The translations under genes and the position numbers were made by a program. Positions 19,243-26,581 of a DNA stretch of 64,000 bases are shown here, piece after piece. This DNA comes from Azospirillum oryzae. GTDB lineage: Bacteria; Pseudomonadota; Alphaproteobacteria; Azospirillales; Azospirillaceae. The notes under the pieces are model-generated. The model searched no databases. It worked only from the letters and a program-made list of their open reading frames with translations, and was not told where the DNA came from. The stretch lies in contig NZ_FXAK01000005.1 of the NCBI RefSeq assembly GCF_900177515.1, positions 814,580 through 878,579 of the forward strand, in the 5' to 3' direction. How positions within the stretch are numbered: the first letter of the stretch is position 1; every line of letters begins with the position of its first letter.

Positions 19243-19430
19243 TGATCCTGAACCATGATGATTGCGGTTGACGAAAAAGCCCGCGAGTCCGGCGGTTTCC
19301 CCCGTTGATCCGCGGCGCGCGATGGGTATCATCCGGCCCGCGCGCGCGGAACCCCGATCGGGGGCCCGGACAGCGGGCGTGTCCACGATGGCGTGAACCG
19401 GCGCGCCTGTCAAAACAGAGGATGACTGCC

Positions 19431-19610
19431 ATGCAGCCGACCGAGACGATCCTTGTTGAAACCTCGACCGTCGGGTGCGACGGCGGCGGCGGCGCGCTGG
19501 GCCATCCGCTGGTCTATCTGACGCTGGATCGCGAAGGGCAAGTCGAATGCCCCTACTGCTCGCGCCTCTATAAGCTGAAGGAAGGCGCCAAGGTCGCCCA
19601 CGGGCACTGA
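19431..19610 (+). CDS. CHCC-type zinc-finger protein (NDUFS6-like small protein)
   Basis: The 59-residue protein carries the conserved CHCC pattern: Cys in VGCDGG, His in GHPLVYL, and CPYC followed by a Tyr in CSRLYKL. This is the zinc-binding domain shared by bacterial small proteins and mitochondrial complex I subunit NDUFS6. Alphaproteobacteria nearly always carry one, usually as a single gene. ATG at 19431 is preferred because GAGG lies about 9 bases upstream; ATG at 19422 would overlap that site. Its cellular role in bacteria is not established. It is divergent from the ABC ATPase and convergent with the phosphatase-kinase gene. Confidence 0.85.
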   Translation: MQPTETILVETSTVGCDGGGGALGHPLVYLTLDREGQVECPYCSRLYKLKEGAKVAHGH

Positions 19611-19638
19611 TTGCGCGTTCGTCCTGCCGGCGGGCCGA

Positions 19639-21381
19639 TCAGACCCGGCCGGCCAGCAGGACCAGCACCGCCAGCGCCAGCAATGCCGACAGCCCCTGCC
19701 AGAAGGCCAGCGGGTTGCGGTCGATCAGCGGCCGGCGCCGCATTCCCGCGGCTTGCTTGCGCGGGTGGCGCAGGTCGTACAGGAACTCCGACAATTCCTG
19801 ATAGCGCTTGGCCGGGTCCGGATGGACCGCCTTACGCAGCACGCCGTCAAGCCACGCCGGGATGTCCCGCTGGTCGCTGAGCGCCGTGCGGTAGACCAGC
19901 TTGCGCTGGCGCGCCCGCGTGGTGGCGGTCGCCGCGTCGGCGCCGTAGGGCAGACGGCCGGTCAGCATCTGATAGGCGATGACCCCCAGCGCATAGAGAT
20001 CGGACGCTGTCGTTCCGCCCTCGCCCAGCAGATATTCGGGGGCGGTGTACTGCAGGGTGCCGAGGATCTCGCCGCGGTCGGCATCCGGCATGGTCTCCAG
20101 GATGCCGGGCACCAGCACCGATCCGAAATCGACGATCTTCACCGTCCCGGTCCGGTCGATCATCACATTGTCGGGCCGCAGGTCCTGGTGCAGCATCTCC
20201 AGCCGGTGGAAGGCCTGCAGTCCCTTGCCGATCTGCTCGACGATGGCGCGCACGGTGGGCAGGTCGGGGCCGGGGTGGTCGCGCATCCACTGGGTCAGGG
20301 TCTGCCCGTCCAGATAGTCGGTGACGACATAGAGGTGGCGGCGCGGCCGGCTTTGCGGTGGGGCCTTCAGCACATGCGGGCTGTTGATCCGCCGGGCGAT
20401 CCACTCCTCCATTAGGAAGCGGCGCAGATGGGCGCGGTCGTCGCGCCGGTCGATGGCCGGAACCTTCAGCGCCACCGCAGGGCCGCCTGCGCTGTCCTGG
20501 GCCAGATAGACATGGCTGCGGCTGCTGGCATGCAACTCGCGGAGGATTCGGTAGCCCTCGAACTCGATTCCAGGTTCCGGCAGGGGCGGCGGGGGCAGGT
20601 CGGACAGGCGGGACAACAGGTCGTCGGTCCCCGCATCGGGGACGGCGTCGATTCGCACGATCTGGAGAGTCAGATTGTCGGTGCTGCCCCGCCGCAGCGC
20701 CTCCTCCACCGCGAGTCGGGCTGCGCGGTCGAGATCGTCGGCATGGTCGGCGATGGCGTTGATCAAAAAATCGGCATCGACATGCTCATAGACGCCGTCG
20801 GTGGCCAGCAGGAAGACGTCGCCGGCTTCCACCGGCAGGTCCCGGCAATCGAATTCCACATGCGGCACCACGCCCATCGCCCGGCCGAGATAGCTGACCT
20901 CCGACGACACCGCCACCCGGTGGTCGGTGGTCAGCTGTTCCAGCGCGCGGCCGGCGATACGGTAGATGCGGGAATCGCCGACATGGAACAGATGGGCGGT
21001 GGCCGACTTCAGCACCAGCGCGCTGAGCGTGCAGGCAAACCCGCGGTCCTGGTCGTAGCGGTATTCGCTGCGCAGGTTCTGGGCGTGAAGCCAGGAATTG
21101 GCCGCCGCCAGCACCCGCTGCGCCGACGTTTTCACCGACCAGCTTTCCGGTGTGCAGTAATAGTCGGTCAGGAAGCTCTTCACCGCGGTTTCGCTGGCGA
21201 TGTGGCTGACCCGGCTGCTGCTGATGCCGTCGGCCAGCGCAACCGCGATCCCCTTCATGCCCAGCAGCGGGGGCGTCGGGATCAACGCACCGTGGAAATC
21301 CTGGTTGGACTCCTTCCGTCCCTTGTCGGAGCACTGGCCGATGGAAATCCGCAGCTCTTTCAAGATGTCGGCCCTTGGCAC
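19639..21381 (-). CDS. Bifunctional PP2C-type protein phosphatase/Ser-Thr protein kinase with C-terminal membrane anchor
   Basis: This 580-residue fusion has an N-terminal PP2C phosphatase domain (SIGQCSDKGRKESNQDFHG, ALADGISSS, FHVGDSRIYR). A protein kinase domain begins near residue 275. The kinase has the ATP-contact lysine in VALKVPAI, the catalytic loop HQDLRPDNVMI and the Mg-binding IVDFGS, but its Gly-rich loop is weak (LHASSRSHV). A single hydrophobic segment at the extreme C-terminus (GLSALLALAVLVLLAGRV) should anchor it, catalytic domains inward. It lies directly downstream of a formate/nitrite transporter gene, an association often seen for this fusion. The start is ambiguous: GTG at 21381 or TTG at 21363, each with AAGGG 8 bases upstream because of an 18-base tandem duplication. 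Confidence 0.9.
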   Translation of the reverse strand: MPRADILKELRISIGQCSDKGRKESNQDFHGALIPTPPLLGMKGIAVALADGISSSRVSHIASETAVKSFLTDYYCTPESWSVKTSAQRVLAAANSWLHAQNLRSEYRYDQDRGFACTLSALVLKSATAHLFHVGDSRIYRIAGRALEQLTTDHRVAVSSEVSYLGRAMGVVPHVEFDCRDLPVEAGDVFLLATDGVYEHVDADFLINAIADHADDLDRAARLAVEEALRRGSTDNLTLQIVRIDAVPDAGTDDLLSRLSDLPPPPLPEPGIEFEGYRILRELHASSRSHVYLAQDSAGGPAVALKVPAIDRRDDRAHLRRFLMEEWIARRINSPHVLKAPPQSRPRRHLYVVTDYLDGQTLTQWMRDHPGPDLPTVRAIVEQIGKGLQAFHRLEMLHQDLRPDNVMIDRTGTVKIVDFGSVLVPGILETMPDADRGEILGTLQYTAPEYLLGEGGTTASDLYALGVIAYQMLTGRLPYGADAATATTRARQRKLVYRTALSDQRDIPAWLDGVLRKAVHPDPAKRYQELSEFLYDLRHPRKQAAGMRRRPLIDRNPLAFWQGLSALLALAVLVLLAGRV

Positions 21382-21398
21382 GATGTCGGCCCTTGGCA
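21364..21398. repeat. Tandem 18-base duplication covering the ribosome site of the phosphatase-kinase gene
   Basis: The unit GATGTCGGCCCTTGGCA occurs at 21364-21380 and again at 21382-21398, separated by one C. Read on the minus strand it gives TGCCAAGGGCCGACATC twice. Each copy contains AAGGG and is followed 8 bases later by a possible start codon, GTG after the first and TTG after the second. Confidence 0.85.
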
Positions 21399-21400
21399 GG

Positions 21401-21428
21401 AAAAACCCCGGCCCAACTTGGACCGGGG
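21401..21428 (-). terminator. Rho-independent terminator after the formate/nitrite transporter gene
   Basis: On the minus strand CACCCCGGTCC pairs with GGGCCGGGG and is followed by TTTTTCC, 28 bases after the transporter stop. It should separate transporter expression from the phosphatase-kinase gene just downstream, possibly with partial read-through. Confidence 0.8.
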
Positions 21429-21455
21429 TGGTGACGGGATGACGGGACGGGCGCC

Positions 21456-22292
21456 TTATTCGGCGGGCTGCAGGCCGGCCTGATGCAGGCGGCGCTTCGG
21501 CGCCGTGCGGACATGGGTGGCGTAGAGCGTCAGACCGGTGAAGGCCAGGCCGCCGACCAGATTGCCCAGCACCGTCGGCAGCTCGTTCCAGATCATGTAG
21601 TCCATGATCGAGAACTGCCCGCCCATCAGCATCGCCGACGGGAACAGGAACATGTTCACCACCGAATGCTCGAAGGTCATGCCGAAGAACAGCATGATCG
21701 GCATCCACATGGCGATCACCTTGCCACTGACCGAGGTGGAGATCATGGCGCCGACGACGCCGGTGGAGACCATCCAGTTGCACAGCACGCCGCGCAGGAA
21801 GATGGTCAGCATGCCGGCGGCGCCATACTGGGCATAGCCAAGCGTCCGGTTCTCGCCGATGTGCGAGATGACCGACCCGACCTTGTCCGGCGGGGTCGAG
21901 AAGCCATAGGTGAAGACCACGGCCATCATCACCGCGACGGTCAGCGCGCCCAGGAAGTTGCCGATGAACACCAGCCCCCAATTGCGCAACACGCCTGCGA
22001 CGGTCACGCCCGGCCGCTTGTCGATCAGCGCCAGCGGCGACAGCACGAACACGCCGGTCAGCAGGTCGAAACCCAACAGGTACAGCATGCAGAAGCCGAC
22101 CGGGAACAGGATGGCACCGATGATCGGGAAGCCCGTCTGGACCGTGACCGTGACGGCGAAGACCGCCGCCAGCGCCAGGATCGCCCCGGCCATAAAGGCG
22201 CGGATGACGGTGTCGCGGGTGGACATGAAAATCTTGGATTCGCCGGCATCCACCATTTTGGTGACGAACTCGGAGGGCACCAGATACGACAT
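21456..22292 (-). CDS. Formate/nitrite transporter family (FNT) channel
   Basis: This 278-residue polytopic membrane protein has the FNT half-helix and loop motifs: SKIFMSTRDTVIRAFMAGAIL near the N-terminus, GNFLGALTVAVMMAVVF, the central NWMVSTGVVGAMISTSVSGK and FEHSVVNMFLFPSAML. FNT proteins are pentameric channels for formate, nitrite, hydrosulfide or related small anions, as in FocA and NirC. The start at 22292 has AGGGGA 6 bases upstream; earlier in-frame starts lack one. The protein kinase/phosphatase fusion follows on the same strand after a terminator. Nitrite rather than formate is plausible from that association, but the sequence does not settle the anion. Confidence 0.92.
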   Translation of the reverse strand: MSYLVPSEFVTKMVDAGESKIFMSTRDTVIRAFMAGAILALAAVFAVTVTVQTGFPIIGAILFPVGFCMLYLLGFDLLTGVFVLSPLALIDKRPGVTVAGVLRNWGLVFIGNFLGALTVAVMMAVVFTYGFSTPPDKVGSVISHIGENRTLGYAQYGAAGMLTIFLRGVLCNWMVSTGVVGAMISTSVSGKVIAMWMPIMLFFGMTFEHSVVNMFLFPSAMLMGGQFSIMDYMIWNELPTVLGNLVGGLAFTGLTLYATHVRTAPKRRLHQAGLQPAE

Positions 22293-22952
22293 GACGTGTC
22301 CCCTTGGAACAAGCGCGGAAGGAACGGCACGCAGCGTCCGGTAGAGCCCGCGCGGCACCGGTCCGGTGCGGGGCGGGGAAGGGAGGACGCGCTGCGTGTG
22401 ATTTGGGTGCGGGCCCCGGTCTTTGGTCCCGCGCGGGTCAAACCGCCGTTGGCTTGAACGGAAAGACCCTATGCATGGCGTGTGCCAAACGCAAAGAGGC
22501 CGGCAACCGGCCGATCTCCGCCGCCCCTCCCTACCGGCGCCCGGAGGTGAACTGCCTCATTGCCCAAAGACTGTGCGATGTTGAATAAAAAATAATCGTT
22601 TGTGCAGGAATGACTATGAGGCTGAACAGATCGTCTGCCAACGCACGCTCCGCAGTCCGACCGAAATCTTTCCGGTTTTTAACGATGCTGCCGAGAAATT
22701 CCATTTCCGTTCAAAGCCTTGGCAGAGAATAACGGTCGTAGGAGCCGTCATGGGTCAGGAACGGTTACCTTTTTGTTATATTTTCCCTTCATACTATGAG
22801 ACAGTGTCGGCGATGTCGCTTGACGGGACTCTCCGAACCGGCGTCTACTTTGCCGCATTGCGGAAAAGTGGAAGTTCCACAATCGTTGTTTGAGTTGCAG
22901 GCTTATGTTTTTTCCAGGCGGTTCGGGATTGGCGTCGGATGAGGCGCGCACC
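22293..22952. other. Intergenic region, divergent promoters
   Basis: These 660 bases between the FNT gene and the GGDEF-EAL gene hold no convincing gene. The part after 22570 is distinctly more AT-rich than its surroundings. A short open frame at 22600-22893 lacks a ribosome site and family resemblance. A possible plus-strand promoter, TTGACG at 22820-22825 with TCTACT at 22844-22849, sits about 105 bases before the GGDEF-EAL start. Confidence 0.5.
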
Positions 22953-25010
22953 ATGAGTCACGAGACGGAAGAACAGTATCGCAGCATCTTCGAAAATGCT
23001 GTCGAAGGCATCTATCAGACGACGGTCGACGGACGTTACCTGCGGGTCAATCCGGCACTTGCCGACATCTATGGCTATGCTTCGCCCGAAGACCTGATCG
23101 CCAACCTCACCGACATCGCCTGCCAGCTCTATGTCGATCCCGGCAAGCGCGAGGCCTTCGCCGATCTGATGGCCCGCCAGGATCGTGTCCACAGTTTCGA
23201 GGCGCGCGTCTTCCGCCGCGACGGGTCGATCATCTGGATCGCGGAGAGCGCGCGCTGCGTTCGCGATGCCGCCGGCCGCATCCGTTATTACGAAGGCACC
23301 GTCCAGGACATCACCGAACGCAAGCAGCATGAGGAGAAGATCCGGCTGCTCGCCACCGTGTTCGACAGCGTCGCCGACGGCATCCTGATCGTCGATCCCG
23401 AACTGACGGTGCAGGCGATCAACCCGGCCTACGAGATCATGACCGGTTTCCAGCGGGAGGAACTGCTGCGCCGGCCGCTGGTCCTGTTCGCCCCCGGCTC
23501 GCACGAGCGGGAATTCATCGACGCCATCTGGACCACCGCGCGGCAGGCCGGGCGCTGGCAGGGGGAGGTCACCAGCTTCCGCCACTCCGGCGACGCCTTC
23601 GCCGCCGCCCTGTCGGTGACGTCGGTTCGTGCGCCGAGCGGCGTGCTGGAACATTATGTCCTGACCATCGCCGACATCAGCCAGCGCAAGTCGCAGGAAC
23701 ACCAGATCCGCTATCAGGCCAGCTTCGACCGGCTGACCGATCTGCCCAACCGCTGGCTGGTCTGCGAAAGGCTGGAGGAAGCGATCGTCCGCGCCCAGCG
23801 CGGCAAGAGCAAGGTCGCCGTCGCCTTCCTCGACCTCAACCGCTTCAAGCAGGTGAACGACACGCTGGGCCACCATGCCGGCGACGAGTTGCTGAAGCTG
23901 GTGGCGCGGCGTCTGCGCAACTGCACCCGCATGACCGACACCGTCGGCCGGCTCGGCGGGGACGAGTTCCTGATCGTGGCGCCCGACGCCGCCGACCGCT
24001 CCGCCGGCGCCCGGCTGGTCGAGAAGGTGCTCTATTCGATGGCGGAGCCGTTCAGCGTCCATAACCAGGAGCTGTTCTGCGGCGCGTCCATCGGCATCGC
24101 CTTCTACCCCGACGACGGCGAGACGGCGGACCAGCTTCTGCGCAACGCCGATCTGGCGATGTACCATGCCAAGCGCAACCCGGAGCACAAATACGTCTTC
24201 TACGACAACGGGATGCGCGAGCGGTCGGGCTTCACCCTGGGGCTGGAGAGCGATCTGCGCCGCGCCAGCGGCGGCGACGAGTTCGAACTGCATTTCCAGC
24301 CGAAGATCGACCTTGCCGGCAACCACACCATCGGGGCGGAGGCGCTGATCCGCTGGCGCCATCCCGTGCGCGGAATGGTCAGCCCGGCGGAGTTCATTCC
24401 GCTGGCCGAGGAAACCGGATTGATCTGGGAAATCGGCGCCTGGACGCTGATCGAATCCTGCCGCCGGCTGGCGGGCTGGATCGAACGCGGCCTGCCCATC
24501 CCGTCGGTGTCGGTAAACCTGTCGCCGCGCCAGTTCCAGGATGCCCGCCTCGTCGGCTTCGTCCGCAGCGTGGTGGAGTCCGCCGGAATCCCGGCCAACC
24601 GGCTGGAACTGGAACTGACCGAAGGCGCCATGATCGGCGACATCGAGAAGGCGGTGACGATCCTCAATGGGCTGAAGGACATCGGGGTCCGTCTGTCGAT
24701 CGACGATTTCGGCACCGGCTATTCCTCGCTGGCCTATCTGAAGCGGTTCCCGATCGACACGCTGAAGATCGACCGCAGCTTCGTCCGCGACATCGTCAAG
24801 TCGACCACCGATCCGGCCATCGTCGGCACCATCGTCAATCTGGCCGAAAGCCTGGGCTTCGACACCATTGCCGAGGGTGTGGAGACGAAGGAGCAGGCCG
24901 ACATGCTCCGCCTGCAGCGCTGCACCCGCATCCAGGGCTATCTGATCAGCCGGCCGCTCCCGGTCGACCAGTTCGAAGCCTTCCTGACCGGCAGCGTGGT
25001 GCCGGCCTGA
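22953..25010 (+). CDS. PAS-PAS-GGDEF-EAL cyclic di-GMP signalling protein
   Basis: The 685-residue protein has two PAS domains (about residues 8-125 and 130-250). A diguanylate cyclase domain follows, with GGDEF at 335-339 in RLGGDEFLIV, then a phosphodiesterase domain with EAL at 463-465 (AEALIRWRHP) and DDFGTGYSSLAYLKRF near 585. Both catalytic motifs look intact, so it may make or break cyclic di-GMP depending on the PAS signal; in many such hybrids one activity dominates. No membrane segment is seen, so it is cytoplasmic. The start at 22953 has GAGG 8 bases upstream; ATG at 22905 would add 16 residues. The nearby exopolysaccharide cluster is a plausible downstream target of cyclic di-GMP. 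Confidence 0.93.
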   Translation: MSHETEEQYRSIFENAVEGIYQTTVDGRYLRVNPALADIYGYASPEDLIANLTDIACQLYVDPGKREAFADLMARQDRVHSFEARVFRRDGSIIWIAESARCVRDAAGRIRYYEGTVQDITERKQHEEKIRLLATVFDSVADGILIVDPELTVQAINPAYEIMTGFQREELLRRPLVLFAPGSHEREFIDAIWTTARQAGRWQGEVTSFRHSGDAFAAALSVTSVRAPSGVLEHYVLTIADISQRKSQEHQIRYQASFDRLTDLPNRWLVCERLEEAIVRAQRGKSKVAVAFLDLNRFKQVNDTLGHHAGDELLKLVARRLRNCTRMTDTVGRLGGDEFLIVAPDAADRSAGARLVEKVLYSMAEPFSVHNQELFCGASIGIAFYPDDGETADQLLRNADLAMYHAKRNPEHKYVFYDNGMRERSGFTLGLESDLRRASGGDEFELHFQPKIDLAGNHTIGAEALIRWRHPVRGMVSPAEFIPLAEETGLIWEIGAWTLIESCRRLAGWIERGLPIPSVSVNLSPRQFQDARLVGFVRSVVESAGIPANRLELELTEGAMIGDIEKAVTILNGLKDIGVRLSIDDFGTGYSSLAYLKRFPIDTLKIDRSFVRDIVKSTTDPAIVGTIVNLAESLGFDTIAEGVETKEQADMLRLQRCTRIQGYLISRPLPVDQFEAFLTGSVVPA

Positions 25011-25024
25011 GACCCGCAAGGGCC

Positions 25025-25046
25025 GGGCGCCGCCATTCCGGCGCCC
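25025..25046. terminator. Hairpin between convergent genes
   Basis: The arms GGGCGCCG and CGGCGCCC enclose a CCATTC-rich loop between the stops of the GGDEF-EAL gene and the convergent LuxR-type gene. Only a short pyrimidine tract follows, so it is a modest candidate for a bidirectional terminator. Confidence 0.5.
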
Positions 25047-25065
25047 TTGCCCTTATCGGGTGGGA

Positions 25066-25860
25066 TTAGGGTGCCGTCCGTTCCAGGAAATACTCCATCT
25101 CCTGGATGATGCCGCTCTGCGCGGCCCAGAGCGCGGCCTGGGTGCGATTGCGGACATTGATGGTCTGCATGATGTGGCGGACATGCAGCTTCACCAGATC
25201 CTCGGTCATCCCCATCTCGCGCGCGATCTCCTTGTTGCTGCATCCGTCCATGATGAGCTTCAGGATGCGGGCGTGGCGCGGGTAGAGGCCGGGATAGCCC
25301 AGCAGTTCGCTTTCATGCTGGGCCACCGCCCCGTCCTCTCCGCCGCGGCGAAGCGCGGTGGGGGAGAAATAGTCGAAGCATTCCTCCGGCACGACCGGCT
25401 CGCCGGCATGGATCAGGCGAAGGGACAGCACGAAGGCGGTCGGGGCCATCCGGTTCAGCAGATAGCCGCGCACGCCGAAGCGCAGGGCCATCCGCATGTG
25501 GTGGGCGGAGAATTCGTCGGCGATCATCGCCAGCTTGGCCTGCTCGCCGTACCAGCTACGGAAGTTCCAGGCGTCGGTCTTCAGGGAGGCGAGGTCGAAC
25601 AGAACGATGTCGGCCGTCCTTTCGGAACCGCTGTTGCCGGCCGGCGGCTCCAGCGTGGCCACGCCGCCGGCCGACATGCCGTCGGAATGGCGGTCGAGGC
25701 CGCCGTTGACCCGGCCGTTCCACATCGTCTTGGGTGAAAGCCCGGTTGCGAGGCGGCTTTGCGGATCGATGACCTCGAAGCAGTCGTCCAGGATGTTCAG
25801 GATGGATTCGCGCAGCAATCGGCTTTGATTGTGAACAATCACACGAATGCGATCGGACAT
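25066..25860 (-). CDS. LuxR-family DNA-binding response regulator-like protein
   Basis: The 264-residue protein has a C-terminal LuxR/FixJ helix-turn-helix (YPRHARILKLIMDGCSNKEI and VKLHVRHIMQTINVRNRTQA). The N-terminal domain is receiver-like but divergent: it begins RIRVIVHNQSRLLRESILNI and has an aspartate in IVLFDLA. A long loop of about 50 residues follows the first strands, and there is no clear acidic pair. It may therefore be phosphorylation-independent. The start at 25860 has GGGGGAG 7 bases upstream. No histidine kinase adjoins it. It is convergent with the cyclic di-GMP gene and its upstream region faces the carbohydrate-binding protein gene. A role in exopolysaccharide control is only a guess from position. 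Confidence 0.85.
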   Translation of the reverse strand: MSDRIRVIVHNQSRLLRESILNILDDCFEVIDPQSRLATGLSPKTMWNGRVNGGLDRHSDGMSAGGVATLEPPAGNSGSERTADIVLFDLASLKTDAWNFRSWYGEQAKLAMIADEFSAHHMRMALRFGVRGYLLNRMAPTAFVLSLRLIHAGEPVVPEECFDYFSPTALRRGGEDGAVAQHESELLGYPGLYPRHARILKLIMDGCSNKEIAREMGMTEDLVKLHVRHIMQTINVRNRTQAALWAAQSGIIQEMEYFLERTAP

Positions 25861-26581
25861 GTCCGTCTCCCCCAAGAAATAGACGAAATGGCGGACGGTA
25901 TCGCGCGGCCGGAAGGCAAGGATTCCCCCCTGGACGCTTTGCTTCGACGTCGATGGTACCGGTGCATGGCAACTCGGGACTGCCGGATTCTCGTGCCCGG
26001 CATACATCCCTCGGCCCCCCGTTCAGGCCGTTGCCACCATAGTCTCCGATGCCTCCGCGCCTAGCCGCGCAATGCCGCACATCCGATGGACGGTGCACGT
26101 TGTATCGGTCTTCTCGTGCTCGCCCGTTCGAATTTAGATCAAACTATGATCCGGCACTCACGGCATTGTCTGCTGCACTTCTGGAATGATTCCAGGCTCA
26201 GTTGGGCGTGGACTCATACTGTCCGGGCAGAGTCCTTCGTCAGAAGGCCAGCAGTAATAAATCGTTCTTGCACGCGAATGTGGAAGTGATTACCCGGTAA
26301 AGCGGCACCGCTCTCTGTCGGATTGCGCCAAGCGGGGAGGGTTCGAAGCAAAGGAAGCCAAACGATATTGCCGTTCAAAGAAGAAAAAGTTCTTTGCAAG
26401 ACAACTTATGTTAGATGCTTCGACTTGAGTTTAAGCTGCACTGGGCGATTTCACGGACGATAATATAGACTCTTAAACAGAGTTTGCCAGGACATTTTTC
26501 ATTGAACATCGAAACGAAAACGGAGCCCCGCCGGGACGGGACTCCGCTTTCGTTTCGACAGCTTGCCGTCGGACGACCGCT
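25861..26581. other. Intergenic region, AT-rich
   Basis: About 720 bases hold no supportable gene. From 26100 to 26510 the base composition is markedly AT-richer than the window, and it contains GANTC sites at 26188, 26211, 26230 and 26468. The LuxR-type gene promoter should lie near 25870-26100. The right end carries the terminator of the minus-strand gene starting at 29353. Confidence 0.5.
26510..26557 (-). terminator. Long hairpin terminator after the carbohydrate-binding protein gene
   Basis: The arms CGAAACGAAA and TTTCGTTTCG, continuing inward through CGGAG/CTCCG and CCCG/CGGG, form a stem of about 19 pairs 25 bases after the stop codon at 26582. The outer A/T-rich arms give a T-rich tail on the minus strand. 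Confidence 0.75.

Noticed and set aside
22600..22893. 97-codon open frame before the GGDEF-EAL gene
   Set aside because: It has no ribosome site, starts at a non-ATG codon, resembles no family and lies in a promoter-like AT-rich stretch.
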